Shown here piece by piece: positions 38,001 through 48,340 of a stretch of 64,000 bases of DNA. The translations under genes were made by a program, and so were the position numbers. This DNA is from Phoronis australis (taxonomy: Eukaryota > Phoronida > Phoronidae): NCBI GenBank assembly GCA_002633005.1, contig NMRA01000289.1:274382-338381 (forward strand), in the 5' to 3' direction. Each line of letters starts with the position of its first letter. The first letter of the stretch is position 1. The notes under the pieces are model-generated. The model made no database searches. It saw only the letters and a program-made list of their open reading frames with translations, and had not been told where the DNA came from.

Positions 38001-39914
38001 TTTTGACCTTATCACTGGCCTGGGTCATTCAAAGTCCTTGTTCGCACAGCTGTCTCGGACACCTGAAAAAGGCATAATTGACAGAAAGTACACTCTATGG
38101 GGTTTCTCAAAATTGAAAAAAATCAACAGTGCCATGTCTTTTTACCTTGCTCCATCAACCGTAAAAAATAATTCGAGATGCCATTATATATCAAATCAGG
38201 CAAAATTCACGACTGCCCCGGTGCAAGATAACGACCATCATCCGAACGCTCTTTCACTCTAGATTCTAGAAATTCAGGTTACATTTCTTCATTACCGACA
38301 AACTTTTTACAATTTCCACTTCTCTAAACGGTACCTGGATTCGTCCCAAGAATTCAAGACTCAACAAGGACGTGGTCTCAAGATGGCGGCACTTCAATGT
38401 CTTAGTAGACAAAAGCAAAGGCTAATTTTATGGACTCAACTTACTCAAAACAACTTCAAGGAACCATTTGTGGCAATCGTTTCCCATTTAGTCCACAAAA
38501 CTGCCGTCAAAACTGATCCACCCCATTTTATTTATTTTTGGGGCGCTACAAGGGCCTGTCCCGTGATATTAAACCAAACAACACCGGAACTAACTAATGT
38601 AAATAACTGCCGTGCATGCGCGGCACAACATTTTAGACCACTTTCAGAAGATCACACAACTTCAGTTAAGTTTCTAAACATTCCAGAGTCATGCTCAACT
38701 AATATCTTATACTAATGAAATCCACTGAAGGAAGTCATAAAGGGTCCGAATATTGTTTCAAATGAAAACCATGTTTCTAAATGTTCGAAGCTCCACTGCG
38801 TCGATGCGTCATTTTGCGACTCGCTTTCTCAATCGATTGTTCAGTTGTGGCCAAGACAGGTACAATTTATTACCTTTGAAGTGGTTTATTTGCACCATTG
38901 TGCCTGGGCCTACGTGTGTTAACGCTTATATTTATTCTAACATGATTCACTAAAACAGCCCTAACAATTCACTTAATAATTCAAACGTGGTTTTGAAAGT
39001 GTGAAGCTGCATTGCACCAACTCTTCGTTTAAGACTCGTTTTCTCACTTCTTTCTTCTTAAACAAATATTCTTTCGTCTGATGGAAACAGCTCATTAGGT
39101 ATACACCAAATCGAAGTATTAAGAATCATGTCCAACTGTTCATGTGTTAAGTTCTTAGAAATCTGGGGCTAAAACAGAGGATACGCTTACGTTTTGGTAG
39201 TACAACTCACGTGCCCGGGCTCATGTGTGTTAACGTTATTTTACATTTTTTTAAGAAAAAGAGCGTCTTTCATACTTTGGTTATGTTATTTACAGCATAA
39301 CTCTGCCCTTCCATTGCGATGGCGCGAACCACATTGTTTACAAGCGTTTCTTCTACTGCGCTGGATATAACACGCCCAAGATCTATACGTATGACTTGGA
39401 TACGAGATCACAGTCGACGACCATTTCATTGAACAGCGTCGAAGGAAAACAAGCCGGCTACAGAGATAAATGCTCGTACCACTGGGGCGGCTACTCCGAT
39501 ATTGACATGTCTAGCGATGAATACGGGTTGTGGGTGATATGGAGTGTCCATGCAGAGTCTTGCAGATTTGCCATTAGTAAGCTGGACCCCGACACCAAGA
39601 CAATCATCAAAACATGGTTTGCCCCGCAAGGCATCGAACTGGATCACAACGATTACGGCAATGCGTTCATGGTATGTGGCAACATGTACGTCATGAACCA
39701 TTATCACACACAGAATACATTTGTTCGTTGGATCTATTATACCGGAAACGATACATGGGTGGAAATTTCTAGCAGTGACTCCAACCGAATCATCCTTCAG
39801 AATAACTACCAGCATAACTGTTACCTCAATTACAGCCCACGTGACAAGATGCTTTATTCCTGGGAGAATACCCACCATACTCGTTATCAAGCTCATTTCA
39901 AAGACTGGTCTTAA
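26094..39914 (+). CDS. gene C: secreted PAN/apple + olfactomedin-domain protein
   Basis: Four exons: 26094-26387, 26910-26961, 31096-31288 and 39296-39914, phases 0, 1 and 2; 385 residues. Residues 1-19 are a signal peptide ([19 protein letters not shown]). Cysteines 28, 50, 54, 60, 73 and 111 form a PAN/apple-like module. The OLF domain starts at Cys117, with WKF at 121-123 and GWWGRDCW near 137-144. It runs to the C-terminus with [38 protein letters not shown] and [17 protein letters not shown] at 102 and N-D-T in exon 4 are possible glycosylation sites. Compared with A and B, exon 4 reads LPFHCDG where they have LPFYCDG. The 3' flank, intron borders and exon 3 are closest to gene A. Intron 3 is 8 kb and repeat-rich. 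The product is most likely an extracellular adhesion or matrix protein; ligand unknown. Confidence 0.92.
26388..26909 (+). other. gene C intron 1
   Basis: 522-nt phase-0 intron without recognised elements. Confidence 0.8.
26962..31095 (+). other. gene C intron 2
   Basis: 4134-nt phase-1 intron. It contains a (GACA)n tract at 27159-27194; the rest is AT-rich. Frames such as 29573-29830 have no family resemblance. The start resembles gene A intron 2. Confidence 0.75.
27159..27194. repeat. (GACA)n microsatellite
   Basis: Eight to nine AGAC units with one AGAG interruption. Confidence 0.95.
31340..31475. repeat. short tandem repeat around ATTCCGACAAGTATGTTG
   Basis: ATTCCGACAAGTATGTTG recurs at about 31350, 31408 and 31452, with partly conserved spacers (TTCTGCCAT--AGTTT). 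Confidence 0.8.
31487..31802. repeat. ~158-bp tandem duplication
   Basis: Two units (from about 31489 and 31647) share TTTGTTCG-TC-CTACAGGT, CAATTTTC-TCCGAT, GAAATTT-CACA, TTTTTAGT-ATGAT-GGATT and CAAAATGGCGGA. The ATGGCGG blocks resemble the AAGATGGCGGC motif found in the arms of the 18-20.5 kb element. Confidence 0.8.
31806..33133. repeat. ~670-bp tandem duplication in gene C intron 3
   Basis: Unit 1 (about 31806-32470) and unit 2 (about 32476-33133) are collinear: CTCrTAGAGGCC-CATTTTT, GG-ACGATTATTATAG-ACAC, AGGGCGCATTGG-GAA-CAATC, AAACCGGAAGTCACTTTCAA, GTTCCTTTGTTGA, CTTGCTGCA-TGATGTTG. They differ by many substitutions, so the duplication is old. On the minus strand both keep TEAKPTS(V)[17 protein letters not shown]-like coding traces. 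Confidence 0.8.
33140..33460 (-). pseudogene. decayed charged-protein coding relic
   Basis: On the minus strand a frame without stops reads [20 protein letters not shown], then a Lys/Arg stretch, then about six consecutive Asp (GAC/GAT codons from the GTCATC repeat near 33215). A frame shift links it to [12 protein letters not shown]-like coding traces in the tandem units at 31806-33133. This is a basic-acidic, probably disordered and coiled segment. I recognise no family; it is likely the wreck of a mobile-element or retrocopied gene inside the intron. Confidence 0.3.
34315..34340. repeat. (TACATG)n short repeat
   Basis: GTACATGTACATGTACATGTA, a self-complementary hexamer repeat. Confidence 0.8.
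34960..35045. repeat. AATAAATAAT-rich microsatellite
   Basis: Imperfect AAATAAA/AATAA units, A-rich on the plus strand. Confidence 0.7.
36751..36848. repeat. (TG)n microsatellite with CG interruptions
   Basis: About 48 dinucleotides, mainly TG with regularly spaced GCGTG variants. Confidence 0.95.
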
Positions 39915-41624
39915 GCCAGAATACAACGTTCAGTTTCCTAACTTTAGCACAGGTGACACATGAAGTAATAATTTTCTATAATAGACGTTATGCGCCATTT
40001 TTGAAGCTTTATTTGTAAATTTAACTTGGGTAATGTTCAATGTAGATATTTTGCTTGAAGTAAAAATGGATATGGAAAAAATGAAACATCACATTCTTCG
40101 ATTTTAGCTAGGACATTTTTAAGACCAGTAATTTAAAAAGAAATTCCAGGTAAACAGAATGTGCTTTATACGGAAATGAGACTGTTTCGTGTGGAATTAA
40201 AGTAACTCTAAAACAGCGTTCTGTATTTGGAATGTTCGCGAAAACACAAGGTCACCCATCAGTTCGATATATATGGCCATTCAATGCAAGCAAAGCACTC
40301 TTAACTTTACTCGCGAAAGTATTGCGTACACGGAATGCAGCCCAACGCAAACCAAGCATTTAATTAGTGTAATATAATCAGACACTAGGACAATGAAACT
40401 CCCATATTTTAGCAGTTTTAAAAATATACCAAATAAACATAGAAAAATTAGAAAACCCAACTGTGAATCGAAGCACTTAGTAGCTCAGTGGTTCGACCGG
40501 CAATCTAGATACATTTTGTTCGATTTGGGGCTCCTGATTTTCCTGTGTTTATTTGATATATTTCACATCAGCGTCTTTATATTTGCTAGTTTTAAAAAAC
40601 AACACGTGATGTTTCAGAAAGGCAATACTAATTTGAAACAAGCATATCTCACGTTGCCAACAAAATGCAATTATTCGTCAAAGATAGCAAAGATTTACAA
40701 AGTTACCAGAGGGAATAACTCTAGTATTTTAGACAAAGCTCAATTTTCAAAATTTGACACCTTTTCTGAAAGACCGCAAACAATTCTTTAAATGCAACAA
40801 ATGGATAAGTGACTGAGGAAGCATTCCCTCTCCTGTTTGAAGTCCCAACAATAGATCAGAACTGGGAACATGAGCGATTGGAAACTAAGGCTTTTGATGA
40901 AATTGCTGTGACATACCGCTTTCCTGAGGTTCTGGAGATGGAAATGGCAGATTCTTGTAGAAATGCGTGCATCAGGTTCGTGAAAAAGAAAGAATTTTAC
41001 TAATGCATCAATGCTACCAACATATAGCGTGTTTGACTGAAATATTTGGGCTCCGTCGTTTTCGTTTTTAGCGTCGTCTTTGTTGCCAGTCAATGGTGAG
41101 TGGGATTATGCCTACTTGGCTTAGCTCATCGGTGTCATGGGCGTCGGATGGCGTGACTGTTTGGTGTTACCGCTGTTGGAACACCTGACTATGGCCGAAG
41201 AATAGATAGACCGAAACGTCGTGACAATGTAAATAGACAAGAAGTTGGTGTAAATAGACCAAGAGATTTAGAGAATAGTTGTTGGAATCAGTCGTCGCCG
41301 TGGTGCTGGTTTCATCACAGCGTCTGGACGTCGTCAGCATTTGCGGCTTCGCGCTTGGTTGTCGGTGCGTCAATGTCGTCGTCAGTGTTGAAAAATCGTC
41401 TGTCGCTGTAGTTGGTGTTCTGGCCGCATTGTCCGTGTTGTTGACAAGTATCAACGTCGATGTTGTGGTTTTCGAGACCGTCTTCTGCATAATCGGGCGT
41501 TGCCAATCGCCAGTAATAGAGTCACTGCTTTCGTCGCCATATTCCCTTTCAGTTCTCTAAGTCAATTACGCTAATTGCCTTTCCGTCACAACGCTATGTG
41601 TCGTTATACTTTGTAGCTTAGTTT
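39915..41624. other. gene C 3' flank and intergenic
   Basis: GATATTTTGCTTGAAGTAA (about 40045) matches the gene A 3' flank; ATTAAA at about 40196 is a possible polyadenylation signal. An ATG-started 132-codon frame (40393-40791) has no recognisable domain. About 41190-41215 contains CCTGACTATGGCCGAAGAA...GACCGAAACGTCGTGA, a phrase typical of dispersed-repeat 3' ends. Confidence 0.45.
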
Positions 41625-41840
41625 TACCATTCTATCATTATAGCGCGAACTATTCTTTTATACTGACCCGGTAAACAGTTTTAGTCCTAGGTTTGCCGTA
41701 TAACACTTCCTTAGTACTTAAGGTACCGTGGTAGCCATAAAACGCCCCGGGTCTATACGTAGGTATAGGATACAAGAACCCACAGTCCACAGCCGCTTCA
41801 CTAAATAGAGTGGAAGGAAAGATAAGCCTCTAAGCTCATT
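41625..41840 (+). pseudogene. relic of a fourth olfactomedin exon
   Basis: Two blocks match the start of exon 4 of genes A-C. About 41625-41668 reads CATTCTATCATTATAGCGCG against TTCTATTGTGATGGCGCG. About 41738-41832 contains TCTATACGTA, CACAGTCCACAGCC, TTCACTAAATAGAGTGGAAG and GAAA, against CTATACGTATGACTTGG, CACAGTCGACGACC, TTCATTGAACAGCGTCGAAG and GAAA. About 70-80 extra nt separate the blocks. The frame is destroyed and the exon stops soon after. It sits about 1.7 kb downstream of gene C in the same orientation, so it is the remnant of a fourth array member. Confidence 0.7.
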
Positions 41841-42523
41841 GTTTCAGGTGTATGGACTGGTCAAAGCCCACTTATATTGATTCAGCCACATTTGCATCAT
41901 AGTTGCCAACATTCCAAAATGAAAAAGAGTCAGAAATACCTTGATACCCAAAAGAAACATCATACCAATGACGTTTTTTAGTCGTACCTATGAAACAGAA
42001 CGGGAAAGTTTGGGTATAGTAGAGGAATTGCCGTGCATTATAGACGACGGAGTAAGTAAACGTCGTCGCCTATTTGAACAATCGGGATATGTTGCTGATG
42101 TTGTGGTGAGCCCCATGACGTAGGACGAAGCTTCATCAAAAGCAGGGCAATCTAGCTAATAGCGGATTCCCGAAAATGCAGTTGGAAACTACGCATTTGT
42201 TATTTAACAAAAAACTGAGTCAGTGAATACGACTGATAACTTTACTCAGGCACGGATTTTAATTGCAACGATGTTGAAAAGCCGAGGTCTTAAACGGTGT
42301 TTTCACCAACCTATGAGTGAGTCAATTAATTAAAAAAGCAGGGTATTGACTCAAACTAACGCTTGTTGTCCCTTCACAGTTTAGTTTCAAATAAAATAAT
42401 TAACGACCCGATCCCTTCAGGATGACCGGCAACCGGAAATATGTACTCGAACATGCTTCGTCTGGACTCGCAGGTTCCCTGTGTGTAGATAACATTCGCA
42501 GTATTATTCAGTAGCACTCACGC
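41841..42523. other. intergenic, no feature seen
   Basis: No recognisable coding sequence. The remaining part of the fourth OLF exon could not be traced here. Confidence 0.45.
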
Positions 42524-43540
42524 GCTTCATCACTGGTAGATATCAAAAATCTAGGATTCGAAACGTTTAAAACATTATTAAATCCGTGTGTGGCACCAAT
42601 TTTGGATTACGGGTCATCTGTTTGGGGTTACAAAAATTTTGGTAATGATGAAAATATCCAAAATAGAGCCATGCGTTTTTATTTAGGGGTCAACCGATTT
42701 ACAGCCACTCATGCTGTTAGTGGCGATATGGGGTGGGACTCCACCGGAGTTAGGTTTAAATTGAATATGCTGCGTCTTTGGAACAAACTGGTAACCACAG
42801 GTGGTGATAGGTAACTGAAGAAGGTATTTCCATGGGACTACTCTGTTGGTAGAAAAGGTTGGATAGACGGAATAGAAAATTTGTTTAACATAACTGGCAT
42901 GCAATCCTGTTTTCAAAATTTGACTTCTTGTAACATAGTAGACGCTAGAAACAAACTGTTTGAATATGCAAAACATGCGTGGGCTGAATCTGTTGTAACA
43001 AAATCCAAGTTAAGAACTTACATTTTATTTAAGCACGAGTTTTTAACTGATCCGTATGTAAAGATTAATTTATCTCGTTCCGAGCGATCTCTTCTGGCTC
43101 AGCTTAGAGCAGGAAATCTCCCATTGCACTTGGAAACTGGTCGTTATGCAAACACTGCTGTAAGTGACAGACTTTGCTTGTGTTGAGACTCTGGCTCTGT
43201 GGAGGATGAGCTAAATTGTGTGTTTGATTGTTCTCTTTTTAACTCACGGAGGTCTTTTCTGTTTAATAATGTCTCACTTTAAATCCCGAACTTTGGAGAT
43301 TGCATTAGATTAGATATGTCAAAATTGCTATTTCAGTATTTCCCTAGGCAATTTGCCAACTACATCAAGTTTGCTCTTGAACTTAGAAACCGACGCATTT
43401 ACAGTAGGCCTAAATCTGAGTTGTGTGGTTAAAGTGACTAATAAGCCCAATTGGGCTAGGTACTTATCTTTCATACGAATGTTCTACCTATAACTGTTTG
43501 ATTTAATTGTACTTGTCACTATAATAAATAAAGGATGTTT
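42524..43540 (+). mobile_element. LINE 3' fragment (post-RT region and cysteine knuckle)
   Basis: One frame from 42524 encodes the region after RT: CVAPILDYGSSVWGY, IQNRAMRFYLGV and SGDMGW blocks. After one TAA (42812-42814) it continues in the same frame to a C-terminal LLAQLRAGNLPLHLETGRY segment and a Cys-rich end (CLC...NCVFDC) interrupted by a TGA (43184-43186). This order is characteristic of the ORF2 end of jockey/CR1-like LINEs. Two stops make it inactive, but the otherwise intact frame suggests a fairly young copy. It fades by about 43540 at an AATAAATAAAGG tail. Confidence 0.85.
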
Positions 43541-43559
43541 CACTCATTAAATTGATTTA

Positions 43560-43804
43560 TGTGAGAATATGGACTCGTCTCACTTATATCCCCCGTCTTT
43601 CGGAGTGGTCCATTCATCCTTTGTGTAGATTCGCATGCGGTCCTTCTGCTCACGAGGTACTAGGACATTCCATTTCCAGCCTCACTATTGGTTTGTTTGT
43701 GTCATGTGCCACGAGTTTGGTCAGCTCCTGGCTCCCATAGGCTGATGATTGTCAAGCGCACCAGGGCTCTTTTGTTCTCAATAAAGTTATATTTCCTGCC
43801 ATCA
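43560..43804 (+). repeat. LTR-like direct repeat, left copy
   Basis: 245-nt segment beginning TGTGAGAATATGGACTC and ending CTGCCATCA, with an AATAAAG near its end; about 88-90 percent identical by eye to 45373-45616. TG...CA ends and a terminal AATAAA are LTR features, but the homology runs about 20 nt further left and no primer-binding site is evident. Confidence 0.55.
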
Positions 43805-45372
43805 GTAAGTAGTATAGTAAGAGGTTCATGAGTCTTATTTTAGCGGGTCTCGGGTTAAAGGACATCTATGCGAAAGGAAAAGGCCAAAGGACATGTTTGA
43901 CAACTGCAATCGGAAGGGACACCTATCGGACGGATGTGTCAATGACGTCACACCTCATGACGTAATAGGTTTAATGAGCCCTGTTTGAGGCGCCTCGACC
44001 CAAGGTCAAGATCATACGTGTCATCGGTAAACCGGAAGCTCGAATTGGAAATCACGTGACTGCTGACGTGAATAGGCAGGTTAGGGCGTGGGACCGTTCA
44101 TCACCCGGAAGTTCTGACCCTAAAAAGACGTTGAGTACCTTGTGTTTGTTCAACAAAGTAGGGTTTACCTTGATGAATATGAACAAAAGGTGGATTACCT
44201 TATTTCGCGTGCGCCAGGTGTCGTCGTTGTAGTATCCCCTTGGTTCTCTAAGGGATCTTATTTCGTGTCCCCCGATTAAGTGAGTGTCGTCTTTTTATAT
44301 TGTTTGTTCTCATCTCGTGACAACAGAAGTAGCGTATAACCCATGAAAGATGATAATCACCCAACTCAACAACAGATATCGCGTAAAGTCTAACCCAGGA
44401 CCCGACGGTACTAAACGAATCATAATAATACTAATAATAATAAGATGCGACCAGCTAATACAGAACATAAAACTGATAATGTTTAAACGTGTATTAATGA
44501 CAACGAACGAATACACTACAAAAATAACCCTGACGTTCAGACACCGTTACCCGTACGAGTTGTAAGTTATTAACAGCAAATTATTAAAAGTCCGAATTAA
44601 ATATTCAAAGATCCAGTGGTGACGCCGGCGTCAACTTTTGTCTTTTGGGATAAAAGTAGGTGAACGCGCACCTCTGTTGCAAGTAGTTAGCCACTCGATT
44701 TTCATACCTTACGTGCATTCTCTTATGTTTTGGGCTTAGGCCTGTGTAACCTCTATAACATTTTCAGTTCTTTATGTGGTTCCTTTACGGTGTCCTTGCA
44801 TACCCCTTTCATTATCTTACTTATGGTAATTTCATTTCACTCCGTGTATCTTGTTTTCCCTATTTACCTATGTGCCACCTTGTCTCATTGTTTTGTTCAG
44901 TCTCCCATGTATTACTTTTGTATTTTTAGCCTTACTTCCAGTTCCATTCGTTACCGCCACGACACCAGGGTGAGTTCACACCCGGCAGCTGTTGCAGCAC
45001 CTGGGTAAACGTTAATTCCTCTCCTTCCACCTTTGGCCTGTGGAGTTAGGGTTGGGTATCCGGCTGTCAGCCTTTGTAAGTACGCGAATCTACACAATAC
45101 CTCCTTTTCCTCCCTTAGTTCTTTTGGTGCGTCCCTGCGAATGGGCATGAGCTGTCTTCAACATCTCTCGTGGCGCTTTTATTATCCATCTTTCCAGAGA
45201 TTATTATTTTATCTTTATGTTTGTGCACTGATATATATCAGTCATAATAAACGACCTTATATCCCCTATACACAGTCTCCTTTTTATCTCTGGAAACGGA
45301 GCTTGCGACGCACCTATTATTTTCGGGACATACTTCGAACATAAATGATAATTCACTCGTTAAACATATTTA

Positions 45373-45616
45373 TGTGAGAATATGGACTCATCCCACTTAT
45401 ACCCCCATCTTTCGGACTGGTTCATTAATCCTTTGTGTAGATTCGCATGCGGTCTTTCTGCTCACGAGGCACTAGGACATTCCATTTTCAGCCTCACTAT
45501 TGATTCGTTTGTGTCATCTGCCATGAGTTTGGTCAGCTCCTGGGTCCCATAGGCTGATGATTGTCAAGTGTCATAGGGCTCCTTTGTTCTCAGTAAAGTT
45601 ATATTTCTTGCCATCA
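45373..45616 (+). repeat. LTR-like direct repeat, right copy
   Basis: Partner of 43560-43804, sharing TGTGAGAATATGGACTC, GTAGATTCGCATGCGGTC, GAGTTTGGTCAGCTCCTGG and AAAGTTATATTTC-TGCCATCA. Confidence 0.55.
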
Positions 45617-47557
45617 GTACTTCGCTTTAGCAGCACTTAGGTTCTAGCCAAAAATAAACCCATACTGTGAACATTTCTTCGTAAAGTCAAATTTTCTCAA
45701 AATGACGTGAGGCGTTCGTATTGACGAATAACAACAAACTGTCATTCCACGAGAGCACCGAAAGGTCGACTCTATAGGGTCACCGACTCAGATTTTGAAA
45801 GAAATTGTTTGTTCATACATCCTTATTTGGAAGTTTTTGAGCTATTATTTTTAAAGTTAGAGCATCGTGAATATTTTGGCCAAAAATAGTTCATTTTCGT
45901 TCAAAAAGGTTCAGTTANATAAACAATGCATAGGCCCTGAACACACCCGTTTACCGTTTTTTTTTTAGTTAAAAGGTCCGCAAACCCAATAAATTAGAGA
46001 CCCCTGCATTCCTACATTTTAGGCTGGGCGCGCGTATCTGCCGAAATTCTGGTTATTCCTGTGCCCTGGCCCCCCTCACTCGAAATCCTGGATCCGCCCC
46101 TGATGAGGGCCAGTTTGCGGGGTGCTGGTGATTTCCAACGAATTTTTCATCAGTTTGCTGCCTGACTAAGGAAATGAAAAATAAAAATATGGGCTTTTTG
46201 TTTGTTTTCAAGCAACAATCGATAGAAAAGACATACCAACGCGTATGCGTATTTTACGGTGCCTGACTACGGGCAGAGTGTAGCTGTATCTCATAAACCT
46301 CATAAAAGTTCTTCATTAATTTTTGCAAATATGTTTCTACGGTGATCAAATCAGCCGACGTCAATTTTCAGATGACTACTGCTGGCCCCCTGGTGGCAGT
46401 TTTTATAACTAGATTTCTTTGGAGAAATTTCATGAAATTTGGCCAAAACGTTTCCATCGAGGAAACGATGGCACATGCATGTTTGATAACGACGTTTCAA
46501 TATTAATCGAATTTTGTTACGACATTTTGTTTTATGTCTACTATTGTACCTGAGGACTGATTTTGATTAATATCGAAATGTCGTTTACATGCTGCACTCT
46601 AGCGTCATTGTTGTTTTCCCGTTCTAAAGGTGGGCTTAAAATTTGTGTTTCCTGGTTAAATCATGAAGACATTGAACGGTTTGTATGCAACAGTTAATAA
46701 AGCACGCCACCACATACACTGTATTCAGGTTGAAATCTGTGATCTGGCTCCTCATTATGATTATTTGCTGCTACATGCTAAAAGACCTAACTACCAGTGT
46801 CCAATTCACAAACGAGCATTGCAATAGCATGTCAGTGCACCATCTCCAGTTGCTAATGGGTGGCTTTTGGAGCGGGGTAGTCTGATGCTCCACTGGATGA
46901 CTCTGCCTTCAGCCCCAGAAAATGCCATGTATAAAAGAAGTGGTTGTAGTAAAAAAAATGTGCTCTTGTTTGATGTCAGGCATACCATGCTCTAAGTTGT
47001 GTGACTGTCCAGACCGTACATGTGAACACGGTGTCTCAGTCAAAAAACAACTTTTGATGACAACGATGATGATACATGTATATATGATGATGGAGTGGAT
47101 GAAGAAACATAATAAGAGTATGCTATGTTGTTAAAGAACTTTAAATTTTCAATCTAATGGAAAATATGGACAACATTTTTTCATGCTCATGAGTGACACT
47201 GCTCGGTGTGTCGTTCCCTATGACAGTTGAGGGATAATGTTAATTATGACAATTAATGAAATTTATTTTCCTGTTTTTTGTGAAATCGTGCAACCAGCCT
47301 TCATGGCACTTCCCGCACGGTCTTGTGACCACATAACGGTGGAATGAACTGTCACTCTTTCCCAAGCTTAATGGTGTTTAGCCTTTCGTCTTAAGGTGTC
47401 CCATTTCAGACGGGAGCAGTTCGGGGGAAATGTCCCTTTGTCTCCCTATGCATGTAAATCCGACACTACCAAGTATTCACGAGGGTAGTTGAGATATGAA
47501 AAAACAATAGGATTGACCGCCATCGAAAGGGTGGAATGTTGAAGAACGTGGAGACCA
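45617..47557. other. intergenic with repeat traces
   Basis: An N lies near 45918. About 46061-46100 repeats the TGCCCTGG-CCCCCT...GGATCCGCCCC block seen near 6001-6037. About 46480-46506 and 46563-46590 form an imperfect inverted pair around ACGACGTTTCAATATTAAT. No gene is recognised. Confidence 0.45.
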
Positions 47558-47794
47558 GGGGCCCGTTCCAAGAAACTTACTTACATGTGAGTTCATTTTT
47601 GACTTAGTCTAAGATTGTCTCAAATTCCGAACTTTGAAACTGCTGCATCTGATAAGATAGTCAAAATTAAGACAAAACTTAAGTCGAACATAAGATGTTT
47701 TTTAATGATCTTGAGACAGATTTAAGTCTCATCTTAAAATTGACTAAAAGTTAAGATCTGTTTTAGCTAAGTCAGTTTTCTTGGAACGGGGCAC
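47558..47794. mobile_element. MITE, ~236 bp
   Basis: Ends are inverted: GGGCCCGTTCCAAGAAAC at the left and TTTTCTTGGAACGGGGC at the right. The interior is rich in TTAAGTC/GACTTAA-like complementary words (for example TCAAAATTAAGAC and GTCTCATCTTAAAATTGAC), so the whole unit can fold. No coding capacity. Size and ends fit a miniature inverted-repeat element. Confidence 0.8.
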
Positions 47795-48340
47795 AGTATT
47801 TGTGAATTACACAAAAGGACTATTTCCGATGGTTAGTTATAGAATAATGTTACTGTTTCCCATAGTATCACAAGAATAGTATCTCTTTCGAAGATGGTTA
47901 CTATGAGTTGTTTGCAAGGAATTTCCACATGTGAAAAACACGGATGTGAAGGCTACTATTTGTGATAACCGTGTACATGTCGAACGGGGGTACTCCCTTG
48001 TTTTCCCGTAAAAAATCTGTGAGCATGCTAGCCCAGCGGAAATTGCTGATAACATTATGTTTTTATAAACAAACTGGTTAGAACAAGTGCATATTCAATT
48101 TTGTAAGCGTGTGTTGGGTGTAGCTAATTCATGCTAAAAAATTTCTGTACTGGGCGAAAGTGGGCGGTTGCCGTATTTACTACTGAAGTAATATGTTGCC
48201 GTGATCAAGTATTAGTTCAGACTTCTCAAAATGCTTCTTCATCGTAACTCAAGGGCAGCTTACTACGACAATTTGCTTGAGTTACAGCAAAATAGCCAGC
48301 ACTCCTGGAATTGGGACACATGAGTTAGACTTATATTGTG
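47795..48340. other. intergenic, no feature seen
   Basis: AT-rich; no coding frame with family resemblance. Confidence 0.45.

Larger units (their letters stand above)
31289..39295 (+). other. gene C intron 3
   Basis: 8007-nt phase-2 intron. The first 2 kb are layered tandem duplications (31340-33130) plus a coding relic on the minus strand (33140-33460). A (TG)n tract lies at 36751-36848. The remainder (about 33700-39290) shows AT-rich microsatellites and no supported gene. A frame at 38383-38715 begins with AAGATGGCGGC but has no recognisable domain. Confidence 0.7.
43560..45616 (+). mobile_element. possible non-autonomous LTR-type element
   Basis: Two ~245-nt direct repeats bracket 1.57 kb with no gag or pol-like frame. 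The interior has a GGATAAAAG box near 44649. No target duplication was found (GATTTA before, GTACTT after), so it may instead be two tandem-arranged copies of another repeat. Confidence 0.4.

Noticed and set aside
38383-38715. 110-codon ORF starting AAGATGGCGGC
   Set aside because: Good start context, but no recognisable domain. It lies inside gene C intron 3, and AAGATGGCGGC words are common in the repeats of this window.
39426-39926. Long minus-strand frame over gene C exon 4 (and a similar one over gene A exon 4)
   Set aside because: Antisense shadow of the conserved OLF coding sequence.
40393-40791. 132-codon ORF downstream of gene C
   Set aside because: AT-rich composition, no domain or partner exons; likely chance or 3' flank of gene C.
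41167-41490. Thr-rich minus-strand frame and Val-rich plus-strand frame
   Set aside because: Both derive from a GTCGTC/GTTGTT-biased low-complexity stretch; no evidence for translation.
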